A DNA stretch of 51,428 nucleotides, taken from the NCBI GenBank assembly GCA_913776045.1, contig CAJYOI010000028.1:1-51428 (forward strand), given 5' to 3'. The position numbers were made by a program, and so were the translations under genes. Of the stretch, positions 29,466 to 36,849 are shown in pieces. The notes under the pieces were generated by a model that searched no databases, had not been told where the DNA came from, and saw nothing but the letters and a program-made list of their open reading frames with translations. The first letter of the stretch is position 1; each line of letters starts with the position of its first letter. This DNA comes from an uncultured Sphingomonas sp. (GTDB lineage: Bacteria; Pseudomonadota; Alphaproteobacteria; Sphingomonadales; Sphingomonadaceae).

Positions 29466-30608
29466 GTGAAGATCGGCTTTCTCTATAACCACGACGCCCT
29501 GCATCAGGTCAGTCATACCGCACCGGTCATCGCTGCGCTGGCGCGGGATCGGCGAGCCGAAGTGACCGTCCTGACGTCCAGCGACGCTCAGGCCACGCGG
29601 GTGCGCGAACTGATCGGCGGGCAGGCGGCCGCGACGGTTCGTTTCGTCGCGCTGGATATCGGGCCGCTTTCGCGCCTGCTCGACGCCGGCCTGCGCTGGA
29701 TCGCACCGTTCCGCCGCGTCGCGGTGCTGCGCGAAAATCTCCCTGAATTCGCCCGCCTCGACGCGCTCGTCGTGCCCGAGACGACCAGCCTGATGTTGCG
29801 CGACCGCTTTGGTCTGACCGACCTGAAGTACGTCTGGATACCGCACGGTGCCGGTGACCGCTCGGTCGGATTTCGCAGCGTGATGAAGGGGTTCGATCTC
29901 GTCCTTCTGTCGGGGACGAAGGTCCGCGACCGGATGCTGGCGATGGGCCTCGTCAAGCCCGACAACCACGCGATCGTCGGCTATCCGAAGTTCGAGACGG
30001 TCGACCTGACGCGGCGCCCACGGCTGTTCGGCGACGATCGTCTGACTATCCTGTACAACCCGCATTTCGATCCGCTGCTAAGCAGCTGGTATCCCTGGGG
30101 CGAGGCGGTCGTCGATGCGATCGTGGCGCGCGGCGACGTCAATCTGGCAGTCGCGCCGCACGTCATGCTGTTTCAGCGTCGCATCCACGCCTCGGTCGAG
30201 CATCGCCGCCTGCACTGGCGTCGTGACCTGCCGCCGCGGTGGCAACGGCGGCCTGGGCTGATCGTCGATCCGGGCAGCCCGCGATCGATCGACATGAGCT
30301 ACACGCTGGGCGCCGACATCTACATCGGCGATGCGTCGAGCCAGATCTACGAATGGATTGCACGGCCCCGCCCGGCGATCTTCCTCAATCCGCGCAGCAT
30401 CGGCTGGCGCGACGACCCTAGCTTTGCGCATTGGCATCTGGGGGAGGTTGTCGACGATCTCGCCGACCTCGGCCCGGCGATCGACCGCGCGCTCGTCGAT
30501 CCGTATCGCTTCGATGCCGTACAGCGCGACGCCTTTGCTCGAACCTTCGATCGCAGTGCGCGTCCGGCCGCCGAACGCGCGGCCGAGGCCATCCTGTCGC
30601 TGGCTTGA
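29466..30608 (+). CDS. CDP-glycerol glycerophosphotransferase-like / GT-B transferase
   Basis: This 380-residue protein begins VKIGFLYNHDALHQVSHTAP at a GTG; no in-frame ATG is close by. It looks like a GT-B fold: an N-terminal Rossmann half, then LTDLKYVWIPHGAGDRSVGF with the PHG(A/T) motif common in TagB/TagF-type transferases, NPHFDPLLSSWYPWGE at the start of the second half, and GADIYIGDASSQIYEWIARP, matching the donor-site DxSS region of that family. It would transfer a glycerol-phosphate-like or sugar group. The acceptor is unknown, but a lipid is suggested by the next gene. There are no membrane helices. Confidence 0.72.
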   Translation: MKIGFLYNHDALHQVSHTAPVIAALARDRRAEVTVLTSSDAQATRVRELIGGQAAATVRFVALDIGPLSRLLDAGLRWIAPFRRVAVLRENLPEFARLDALVVPETTSLMLRDRFGLTDLKYVWIPHGAGDRSVGFRSVMKGFDLVLLSGTKVRDRMLAMGLVKPDNHAIVGYPKFETVDLTRRPRLFGDDRLTILYNPHFDPLLSSWYPWGEAVVDAIVARGDVNLAVAPHVMLFQRRIHASVEHRRLHWRRDLPPRWQRRPGLIVDPGSPRSIDMSYTLGADIYIGDASSQIYEWIARPRPAIFLNPRSIGWRDDPSFAHWHLGEVVDDLADLGPAIDRALVDPYRFDAVQRDAFARTFDRSARPAAERAAEAILSLA

Positions 30609-30708
30609 ACTACGTCGGGCCGATCGCGCCGCAAACGTAATAAATTTGTCACTCAAGGGAACCAACCCCTTGTGAAGCGTTAGTAGGCTAACCAATTGCC
30701 GGCGCGCT

Positions 30709-31758
30709 GTGAAAAATTCGATTTACGATAGCCTCGCATTGCCGCGACTTGCGTTCACATCTTTAGATGTGGCGCCGCCGCGTGCTGAACCCGCCCGCAC
30801 CTATCGTCGTGGCGCGACGCCGGGGCTGGTCGGGCTGATCCGCAACCCGCGTAGCCGCCGTAATATCGGTGCCGCAAACGCTCTGGTCTATCGCCACAAC
30901 GTCATCGTCGAAGCCCCCGAAACCCGCGAAGCGCTGCGCGATGCGCTGGAGGTGTTTGCTGCGCGCGGCATCGATCTGCTGGTGATTGACGGCGGCGACG
31001 GGACGATTCGCGACGTGCTGACGTGCGCGGGCGACAGCTTCCGCGACCAGTGGCCCGACATCGCCATCCTGCCGACCGGTAAGACCAATGCCCTGGCGAT
31101 CGACCTGGACCTGCCCGCCGATTGGACGCTCGACGAAGCGATGGAAGCGGCGGTGCGCGGGCGGACGATCGCGCGCAGTCCGGTCGAGATCGTCGACCGC
31201 GCCGTTGCACGGCCGCGGGTACGCGGATTCCTGTTCGGCGCGGGCGGCTTCGTCGATGCGACGCAGCTTGCGCAGCACACGCACAAGGCGGGCGCGTTCA
31301 ACGGCTTGGCGGTCGGGCTGGCGCTGGCCGGGGCAATCGGATCGACGCTGTTCGGCCGCGCCGACAACCGCTGGCGCCGCGGCAGCCGGATAGCGCTCCG
31401 CTATTCGGCCGATGCGCGCCCTATGCACGGCGCCCAGACGACCAGTGATATGGCGCGCTACATGATGCTCGCCTCGACGCTGGAGCGCCTGCCGGTAGGG
31501 CTGAAGCCATTCGGCCGAATGCGGCCGGGGCTGAAAAGCCTGGTCGTCGATGCGCCACCGCGCGGACTGGCGAGCAGCGTGCCGTTCCTGCTGGCGGGGC
31601 ATGAGGGCGCCTGGCTGGAGGCGCGGGGCTATCACCGGATCGATGCGAGCGCGTTTGACGTCGATCTCGACGCCGGCTTCATCCTCGACGGGGAGATCTT
31701 TCCCGGCGGACAGTATCGCGTGTCGCAGGGCCTGCCGCTGCGCTTCGTCGTCCCGTGA
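30709..31758 (+). CDS. Diacylglycerol/ceramide kinase-like lipid kinase
   Basis: This 349-residue protein has the lipid-kinase nucleotide motif IDGGDGTIRDVL (Gly95-Thr99) and LPTGKTNALAIDLDLP, where the family usually has GTxND/NALA. The C-terminal half is the beta-sandwich of the DAGK/sphingosine-kinase superfamily (GFLFGAGGFVDATQL). It starts at GTG 30709 after an AT-rich 100-base gap that probably holds a promoter. A bacterial ceramide kinase, CpgB of Caulobacter, belongs to the same superfamily, and sphingomonads make ceramides, so ceramide is a plausible substrate; diacylglycerol is the alternative. It overlaps the next gene by ATGA-type coupling. Confidence 0.82.
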   Translation: MKNSIYDSLALPRLAFTSLDVAPPRAEPARTYRRGATPGLVGLIRNPRSRRNIGAANALVYRHNVIVEAPETREALRDALEVFAARGIDLLVIDGGDGTIRDVLTCAGDSFRDQWPDIAILPTGKTNALAIDLDLPADWTLDEAMEAAVRGRTIARSPVEIVDRAVARPRVRGFLFGAGGFVDATQLAQHTHKAGAFNGLAVGLALAGAIGSTLFGRADNRWRRGSRIALRYSADARPMHGAQTTSDMARYMMLASTLERLPVGLKPFGRMRPGLKSLVVDAPPRGLASSVPFLLAGHEGAWLEARGYHRIDASAFDVDLDAGFILDGEIFPGGQYRVSQGLPLRFVVP

Positions 31759-32630
31759 ATGCGGCACTGGCCGCGCTGGTCGCGGCGTCGCTCGACCGGC
31801 CGGTAGCCGCACCGGTGCGGGCATTCGCGGCGGAGCTTGCGCAGGGGGCGGGCGCGCTGGCGGTGCTGTTCTATGGATCGAACCTGCGCACCGGGTCGCT
31901 GGAAGGTGTGCTCGATTTCTATGTGCTCACCGACGGCCCGCCCGAGCGAGGTCTATGGCCGCGGGTCGGCTATCAAGAATCGAACGGCCTGCGCGCCAAG
32001 ATCGCGACAATGACGCTCGCGATGTTCGAGAAAGCCTGCGACGATCGCACGATTGATACGACGATCTGGACGCGCTTCGTTCAGCCTGCCGCGCTGGCGT
32101 GGGCGGCGGCGGGCGCCCGGGCACGGGTCGAGGCGACGATTGCGGCTGCCGCGATTACCGCGGGGCGGTATGCCGCGGCGTTGGGGCCGCGGGCGGGGGA
32201 GGCGAGTGACTATTGGTGCGCCCTGTTCCGCGCGACCTATGCCGCAGAATTGCGTGTCGAGGCGAAGGGGCGGGAGGAACAGATTCTGGAGGTCCACGGC
32301 GATCACCTGAACGCACTGCTCCCGGCGGCGTGGGGTGCGGGGAACGTGGTTTTCCGGGTTGCCGCACCAGATCGATTTCAAGTCGAGCTGCCCCCCGAAG
32401 GGCGTGCTCGCGTCCTTACCCGCTGGAAACGCCGTCAGCGGCTGGGGCGCCCGCTCAACATCGTCCGCCTGGTCCGCGCAGCCTTCACCTTCGATGGCGC
32501 CGCCCGCTACGCCGCTTGGAAGATCGAGCGGCACACCGGCGTGTCCGTCCCGATTACGCCGTTCCGCGAACGCCATCCGGTGCTGGCCGCGCCGGGCGTG
32601 TTGTGGCGCGTGTGGCGGGCGCGGGCGTGA
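31755..32630 (+). CDS. Unknown protein with Tam41-like nucleotidyltransferase signature
   Basis: This 291-residue protein is not firmly recognised. Residues 37-58 read VLFYGSNLRTGSLEGVLDFY with a Gly-Ser pair (41-42) and Asp54 twelve residues later, the spacing of nucleotidyltransferase-fold enzymes; YGS followed by (I/L)DF resembles mitochondrial CDP-DAG synthase Tam41. Other conserved-looking pieces are WTRFVQPAALAW, SDYWCALFRATYAAELRVEA and LNIVRLVRAAFTFDGAARYA. No membrane segment is seen. It sits between the lipid kinase and a MobA-like nucleotidyltransferase with four-base overlaps, so activation of a phosphorylated lipid with CTP is a reasonable guess. Confidence 0.7.
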   Translation: MNAALAALVAASLDRPVAAPVRAFAAELAQGAGALAVLFYGSNLRTGSLEGVLDFYVLTDGPPERGLWPRVGYQESNGLRAKIATMTLAMFEKACDDRTIDTTIWTRFVQPAALAWAAAGARARVEATIAAAAITAGRYAAALGPRAGEASDYWCALFRATYAAELRVEAKGREEQILEVHGDHLNALLPAAWGAGNVVFRVAAPDRFQVELPPEGRARVLTRWKRRQRLGRPLNIVRLVRAAFTFDGAARYAAWKIERHTGVSVPITPFRERHPVLAAPGVLWRVWRARA

Positions 32631-33382
32631 GCTTCTCCGCCGTCATCCTCGCCGGGTCGCGGGGCGGCGCAGTCGATGCGGTCGCCGAGGCCGAAGGGGT
32701 GTCGCACAAGGCGCTGATCTCGGTCGACGGACGAACGATGCTGGAGCGGGTCGCGGACGCGGTTCGCGCGGCGGGGGCTCAGACGGTGGCGGTGTCGGCC
32801 AACGATCCCGCGGTCATCGCTGTGGCCCAGGCGCTGAGCCTACGCGTGCTGCCGCCCGCTGCCGGACCGAGCGACAGCGTGGCGACAGCGGTCGCCGGTC
32901 TCGGCACGCCGCTGCTGGTCACGACGGCGGACCATGCGTTGCTGGAGCCCGAATGGATCACCAGTTTCTTGCACGACGTGCCGGCCGGAGCCGATATCGC
33001 CGTTCTGCTCGCCGAACGGGCGCGGATCGAGGCGGCGATGCGCGACACGCGGCGGACCTATCTGCGCTTTGCCGATGGCGCGTGGTCGGGCTGCAACCTG
33101 TTCTACCTCGCGACGTCTGACGCCGCGCGCGCGATCGGGCTGTGGCGCGCGGTGGAGGCGGATCGCAAGCGGCCGTGGCGGATCGTCCGGCGGTTCGGGG
33201 TCGGGACGTTGCTGCGCTACCTGACGGGACGGCTGACGCTGGCGGATGCGGTCGCCCGGCTCGGGCGGACGGCCGATGTGCGCGCGGCGGCGGTCGCGGC
33301 GCGCGATGGCCTAGCCGCGGTGGATGTCGACAAGCTGTCCGACCTGGCCGACGTCCGCGCGATCATCGCCAATCGACGATAG
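32627..33382 (+). CDS. MobA-like NTP transferase domain protein
   Basis: This 251-residue protein starts at GTG 32627 (VSFSAVILAG) and has the nucleotidyltransferase signature LAGSRGG...SHKALISVDGRTML at residues about 8-36, then VTTADHALLEPEWI with the metal-binding Asp region. It probably attaches a nucleotide to a small phosphorylated head group. The C-terminal third (about residue 170 on) is basic and helical, with KRPWRIVRRFGVGTLLRYL, typical of the subgroup found near lipid genes. It overlaps the preceding gene, and its 3' end overlaps the convergent phosphatase gene by 20 bases. Confidence 0.82.
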   Translation: MSFSAVILAGSRGGAVDAVAEAEGVSHKALISVDGRTMLERVADAVRAAGAQTVAVSANDPAVIAVAQALSLRVLPPAAGPSDSVATAVAGLGTPLLVTTADHALLEPEWITSFLHDVPAGADIAVLLAERARIEAAMRDTRRTYLRFADGAWSGCNLFYLATSDAARAIGLWRAVEADRKRPWRIVRRFGVGTLLRYLTGRLTLADAVARLGRTADVRAAAVAARDGLAAVDVDKLSDLADVRAIIANRR

Positions 33383-34028
33383 GCCAGCCACGTTCTCCAG
33401 CCATAGTGCGGAGTCGGGCGTGCGGGTTCACCGCAATGGCCTCGTTGGCCCAAGCGAAGGTCGGTTCGTCGGTCGCATGGTCCGAATAGAAGCGGACGTA
33501 CGCATCGGCTCGGGCAAGCCCCTCGCGCGCCATCCATGCCTCGATCATCGCCAGCTTGTCGGCGCCGTAGCAATTGGCCCCGGCGATGCGGTGGGTGACG
33601 CGGCCTTTGGCATCGACCTCGGCTTCGGTCGCGATGACGTCGTCGATGCCGAGCGCCGCGGCTATGCGGGCTGCGTAGAAGCGATGAGCGGCGGAGGCGA
33701 CGACGATGCGATACCCCGCCGCGCGGTCGGCGGCGATCTGCGCGCGCGCGCCGGGGCGGACGTGTCGGGCGAAGCGGTCGGCGAAGGATTGCGCGACTGC
33801 GGCGGACTGGTCGGGTGCCAGCGTGCCGACCATCAGGCGGTGCATCAGCTGCTTAAGCGTCCGCCGCTCGATCAGTCCTGCGCGATAGGTCAGCATCGCG
33901 CCGACGACCACCGGCGCGAACGCCAGCCGCCACGGCGCGCGGGTCCGGGCTGCGTGGAGCACGAACGGCGTCCATGTCGGCACCGCAGTGATCGTGCGGT
34001 CGAGGTCGTAGATGGCGAGGCGATGCAT
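33363..34028 (-). CDS. HAD-IB family phosphatase
   Basis: This 221-residue protein has the HAD nucleophile motif YDLDRT (Asp8, Asp10, Thr12), motif II IVVASAAHRF, a lysine in GADKLAMIEAW and the acidic motif YSDHATDEP. The SerB-like IB cap is indicated by the helical region 35-95. It removes phosphate from a small or lipid phosphate ester. ATG 34028 is chosen; GTG 34046 would add six residues. It is convergent with the NTP transferase gene but likely part of the same functional group. Confidence 0.87.
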   Translation of the reverse strand: MHRLAIYDLDRTITAVPTWTPFVLHAARTRAPWRLAFAPVVVGAMLTYRAGLIERRTLKQLMHRLMVGTLAPDQSAAVAQSFADRFARHVRPGARAQIAADRAAGYRIVVASAAHRFYAARIAAALGIDDVIATEAEVDAKGRVTHRIAGANCYGADKLAMIEAWMAREGLARADAYVRFYSDHATDEPTFAWANEAIAVNPHARLRTMAGERGWPIVDWR

Positions 34029-34038
34029 AACCAACCCC

Positions 34039-34132
34039 GTTCGCACCGAGCACGTCGAAGTGCTGTCCTTCTTTGTGCCGCGAGAATGGCGCCAAAGAAG
34101 AAGGGCAGGGCTTCGACGGGCTCAGCCCGAAC
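34039..34132. repeat. Long dispersed palindrome (GTCGAAG family)
   Basis: GTTCGCACCGAGCACGTCGA followed by GTGCTGTCCTTCTTT pairs with AAAGAAGAAGGGCAGGGCTT followed by CGACGGGCTCAGCCCGAAC across a short loop. It is related to 31-130, 40567-40635 and 46447-46544. It separates the phosphatase and amidohydrolase genes. Confidence 0.8.
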
Positions 34133-34143
34133 AGTAGGAGAGC

Positions 34144-35433
34144 TTACCGATCATACGCCTTGGGCAGAGCGCCCTCGACGACGTTCAGATAGCGATCGCG
34201 CAGCTGGCGTTGACGCGAAGTCATGGGCTGCGGACGGCCGTCGATCCAGATCGCCTGCGGCTGCGAGGCGACTTCCAGCGGATCACCATCCCACAGAACG
34301 ACGTCGGCACGCCGGCCGGGGCGCAGCGAGCCGATCTCGGCACCCATGCCCATCACTTCGGCCGGCTTCGACGTGATCGCCGCGAACGCGCGGCCCCAGT
34401 CGAGGCCCGTCGCGCCCGGTACCTTGGTGATCGCGACCAGATTGCCTGCGAACTGGCGCACGACGTGCTCGCCGCCCGACCCGTCGAAATAGATGCCGAC
34501 CGTGACGCCCGCCGCCGTCATGCGGCCGACGTTGCTTTCGGTCGCGGCGACCTGTTCGAACGACGACGGCAGGTCGGCGAGCGCATAGGCCAGCACCGGC
34601 ACCTTCGCCGCGGCAATCTCGCGCGCGACCATCCAGCCTTCGGTCGCGCCCGCCAGGATCAACTTGATCCCCGGATAGCGCGTCGGCAGCGTCAGCACCT
34701 GGCGGATGTCGCTCGCCCGCTCGACGCGGACGACCAGCGGCACCTTGCCGTCGAGCACGTCGAGCAGAGCCTGCGCGTCGGCCCGGGTCAGCAACGCATC
34801 CTTGCTGCGACCGTCATAGCCCGACGGATTCCGACGATAGTCCTGTGCCATGGCGAACGCATCGGCCAGTGCCGCCCATGCCGCCGGGCGGCTGCCCCCG
34901 GCCGATCGCGCGCCGTCTTCGCCCAGCTGGACGATCTGGAAGGCGCGGGCCTTGGTCACCGGATCGGGATCGGCGCCGAGGTCGATGACCGCGCCTTGGC
35001 CACCGAAGATCGACTGACCGCCGCCACCGCTGATGAGCGCGCGGGTGACGCCGCCGAGACGCTCGTTGGCGATCATCACCGTTTCGGGATTGACCGATGT
35101 CGAGACGTCGATCGCCGCCGAATAGGGCGACTGGCGTGCCGAGGTGTCGTTGCTTTCGCTGACACCGCCCGCATCGACCAGGCCCAGGTCGCCGATGCCG
35201 GTAACGATGCCCGCCGATATCCACTTACCTGTCGCATCGACCGTCTGCGCGCCCGCGGGCACCGCAACGCCCGATCCGGCCGCGACGACACGCCCGTCGC
35301 GGATGACGACGGTACCGTTCGGAATCGGCGCGGAACCATCGCCGATCGCGACCGTGCCGCCGGTGATGGCGATGGTCTGCGCACCGGCGGGAGCCGCGAT
35401 CAGCGCGGCGGCGGCGAGGAACAGGGCCTTCAC
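34144..35433 (-). CDS. Degenerate amidohydrolase-family protein, secreted
   Basis: This 429-residue protein has a signal peptide (VKALFLAAAALIAAPAGA) and the overall amidohydrolase layout, including the C-terminal composite domain GSLRPGRRADVVLWDGDPLE. The metal-binding HxH that should follow the first beta-domain is missing: the place reads SAGIVTGIGDLGLVDAGG. No other histidine cluster is apparent. It is therefore probably not a metal-dependent hydrolase by itself. GTG 35433 overlaps the stop of the intact paralogue upstream (GTGA), so the two are coexpressed, and it may be a structural partner. Confidence 0.85.
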   Translation of the reverse strand: MKALFLAAAALIAAPAGAQTIAITGGTVAIGDGSAPIPNGTVVIRDGRVVAAGSGVAVPAGAQTVDATGKWISAGIVTGIGDLGLVDAGGVSESNDTSARQSPYSAAIDVSTSVNPETVMIANERLGGVTRALISGGGGQSIFGGQGAVIDLGADPDPVTKARAFQIVQLGEDGARSAGGSRPAAWAALADAFAMAQDYRRNPSGYDGRSKDALLTRADAQALLDVLDGKVPLVVRVERASDIRQVLTLPTRYPGIKLILAGATEGWMVAREIAAAKVPVLAYALADLPSSFEQVAATESNVGRMTAAGVTVGIYFDGSGGEHVVRQFAGNLVAITKVPGATGLDWGRAFAAITSKPAEVMGMGAEIGSLRPGRRADVVLWDGDPLEVASQPQAIWIDGRPQPMTSRQRQLRDRYLNVVEGALPKAYDR

Positions 35434-36848
35434 TTGACGTCTCCCATGCCAGGCTGGCCGATCTCGAAATCGCTCACCGGTCGCAGTCGGGGGTTGTTCA
35501 TATCGTAGAGCATCGCGCCGTCGACCCAGACCTTCTCGGGCCGCGAATAGACGCTCATCGGGTTGCCGTTCCACAGCACGACGTCAGCCATCTTGCCGGG
35601 CTTCAGCGATCCGGTGACCTTGTCGATGCCCAGCGCCTTCGCCGGGTTGAGCGACAGCCAGGTCCAGGCGAATTCGTCGCTGACGTTTATGCCCGCACGG
35701 CGCCCGGCGGTCAGTGCCTTGGCAACTTCCTGGTTCAGCCGCTGGATGCCGTTGGCGTCGTCCGAGTGGATCATCACGCACGCGCCCGCCTTGTGCAGCA
35801 GCGGCAGATTCTCGTGAATGCCGTCGTAGCTTTCCATCTTGAAGCCGTACCAGTCGGCCCACACGGCCGCGCAGGTATCATTCTGCTTCAACAGGTCGCC
35901 GATCTTGTACGCCTCGACCGCGTGGTGGAACGCGCTGACCTTGTAGCCGAATTCCTTCGCCATATCCATGACGATGGCCATTTCATCGGCGCGATAGCAG
36001 TGGTTCTGGACCAGGATCTCGCCTGACAGCACGCCGCGCAGTGTGTCCATCGCGATGTTGCGGGCAGGCGGCTCGCCGCCGTCCTTTTCGTACTTGTCCC
36101 AGCGGCGCTTATAGTCCGCCGCCTGCGCCCAGGTCGCACGATCGACCGCGACGTTGCCCATGCGGGTGGAGGGCTGGCGACCCTTCGATCCATAGACGCG
36201 CTTCGGATTCTCGCCGCACGCCATCTTCAGGCCATAGGGCGCGCCGGGGAACTTCATCCCCTGCATCGTACGGGCGTAGACGTTCTTGAGGACGACCGAT
36301 CGCCCGCCCATCAGGTTGGCTGAACCCGGCAGGATCTGCAGCGTGGTCACGCCGCCGTTCGCCAGCGCGCGGCTGAAGCCCGGGTCCTGCGGCCAGACGC
36401 TGTGTTCGGCCCAGACGTCGGCGGTGACCGGGCCGGTCGCCTCGTTCCCGTCCGAATGCGCCTGCACGCCGGGGGAAGGATAGTCGCCCAGATGACTGTG
36501 GATGTCGATGATTCCCGGCGTCACCCACTTGCCCGTACCGTCGATGACGGTCGCGCTCGCCGGCGCCTCCACCGACTGGCCGATCGCGACGATCTTGCCA
36601 TCGGCGAACAGCACCTGACCATTCTCGATCCGCCCGCCTTCGCCGTCATAGACGGTGACGTTGCGGACCAAGGTCGGCACGCCCGGATAGGGTCGGTAGG
36701 TCGAAGGGAAGGGATTGCGGTCGTACGGCTTGCCCGGCTGCTTTGCCGGCGCGGCGGAGGCCGACTTCGCCTCCTGCTTCTGCCCGCAGGCAACGAGCGC
36801 GGACGCGGCAAGCAGCGCGCACGCGACGCGCGTGAATCGACGGTTCAT
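35430..36848 (-). CDS. Amidohydrolase-family lipoprotein, catalytically intact
   Basis: This 472-residue protein has a lipoprotein signal (RVACALLAASALVACGQ) and the full metal-site set: GIIDIHSHLGD (HxH), VQNHCYRADEMAIV, SAFHHAVEAYKIGD and VMIHSDDANG with the catalytic Asp. The C-terminal GSLKPGKMADVVLWNGNPMS closes the composite domain. It resembles imidazolonepropionase- or prolidase-like envelope amidohydrolases whose substrates are mostly unknown. ATG 36848 is two bases from the divergent ATG 36850, so its promoter must overlap the beginning of the TonB-receptor reading frame. Confidence 0.9.
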   Translation of the reverse strand: MNRRFTRVACALLAASALVACGQKQEAKSASAAPAKQPGKPYDRNPFPSTYRPYPGVPTLVRNVTVYDGEGGRIENGQVLFADGKIVAIGQSVEAPASATVIDGTGKWVTPGIIDIHSHLGDYPSPGVQAHSDGNEATGPVTADVWAEHSVWPQDPGFSRALANGGVTTLQILPGSANLMGGRSVVLKNVYARTMQGMKFPGAPYGLKMACGENPKRVYGSKGRQPSTRMGNVAVDRATWAQAADYKRRWDKYEKDGGEPPARNIAMDTLRGVLSGEILVQNHCYRADEMAIVMDMAKEFGYKVSAFHHAVEAYKIGDLLKQNDTCAAVWADWYGFKMESYDGIHENLPLLHKAGACVMIHSDDANGIQRLNQEVAKALTAGRRAGINVSDEFAWTWLSLNPAKALGIDKVTGSLKPGKMADVVLWNGNPMSVYSRPEKVWVDGAMLYDMNNPRLRPVSDFEIGQPGMGDVK

Positions 36849-36849
36849 G

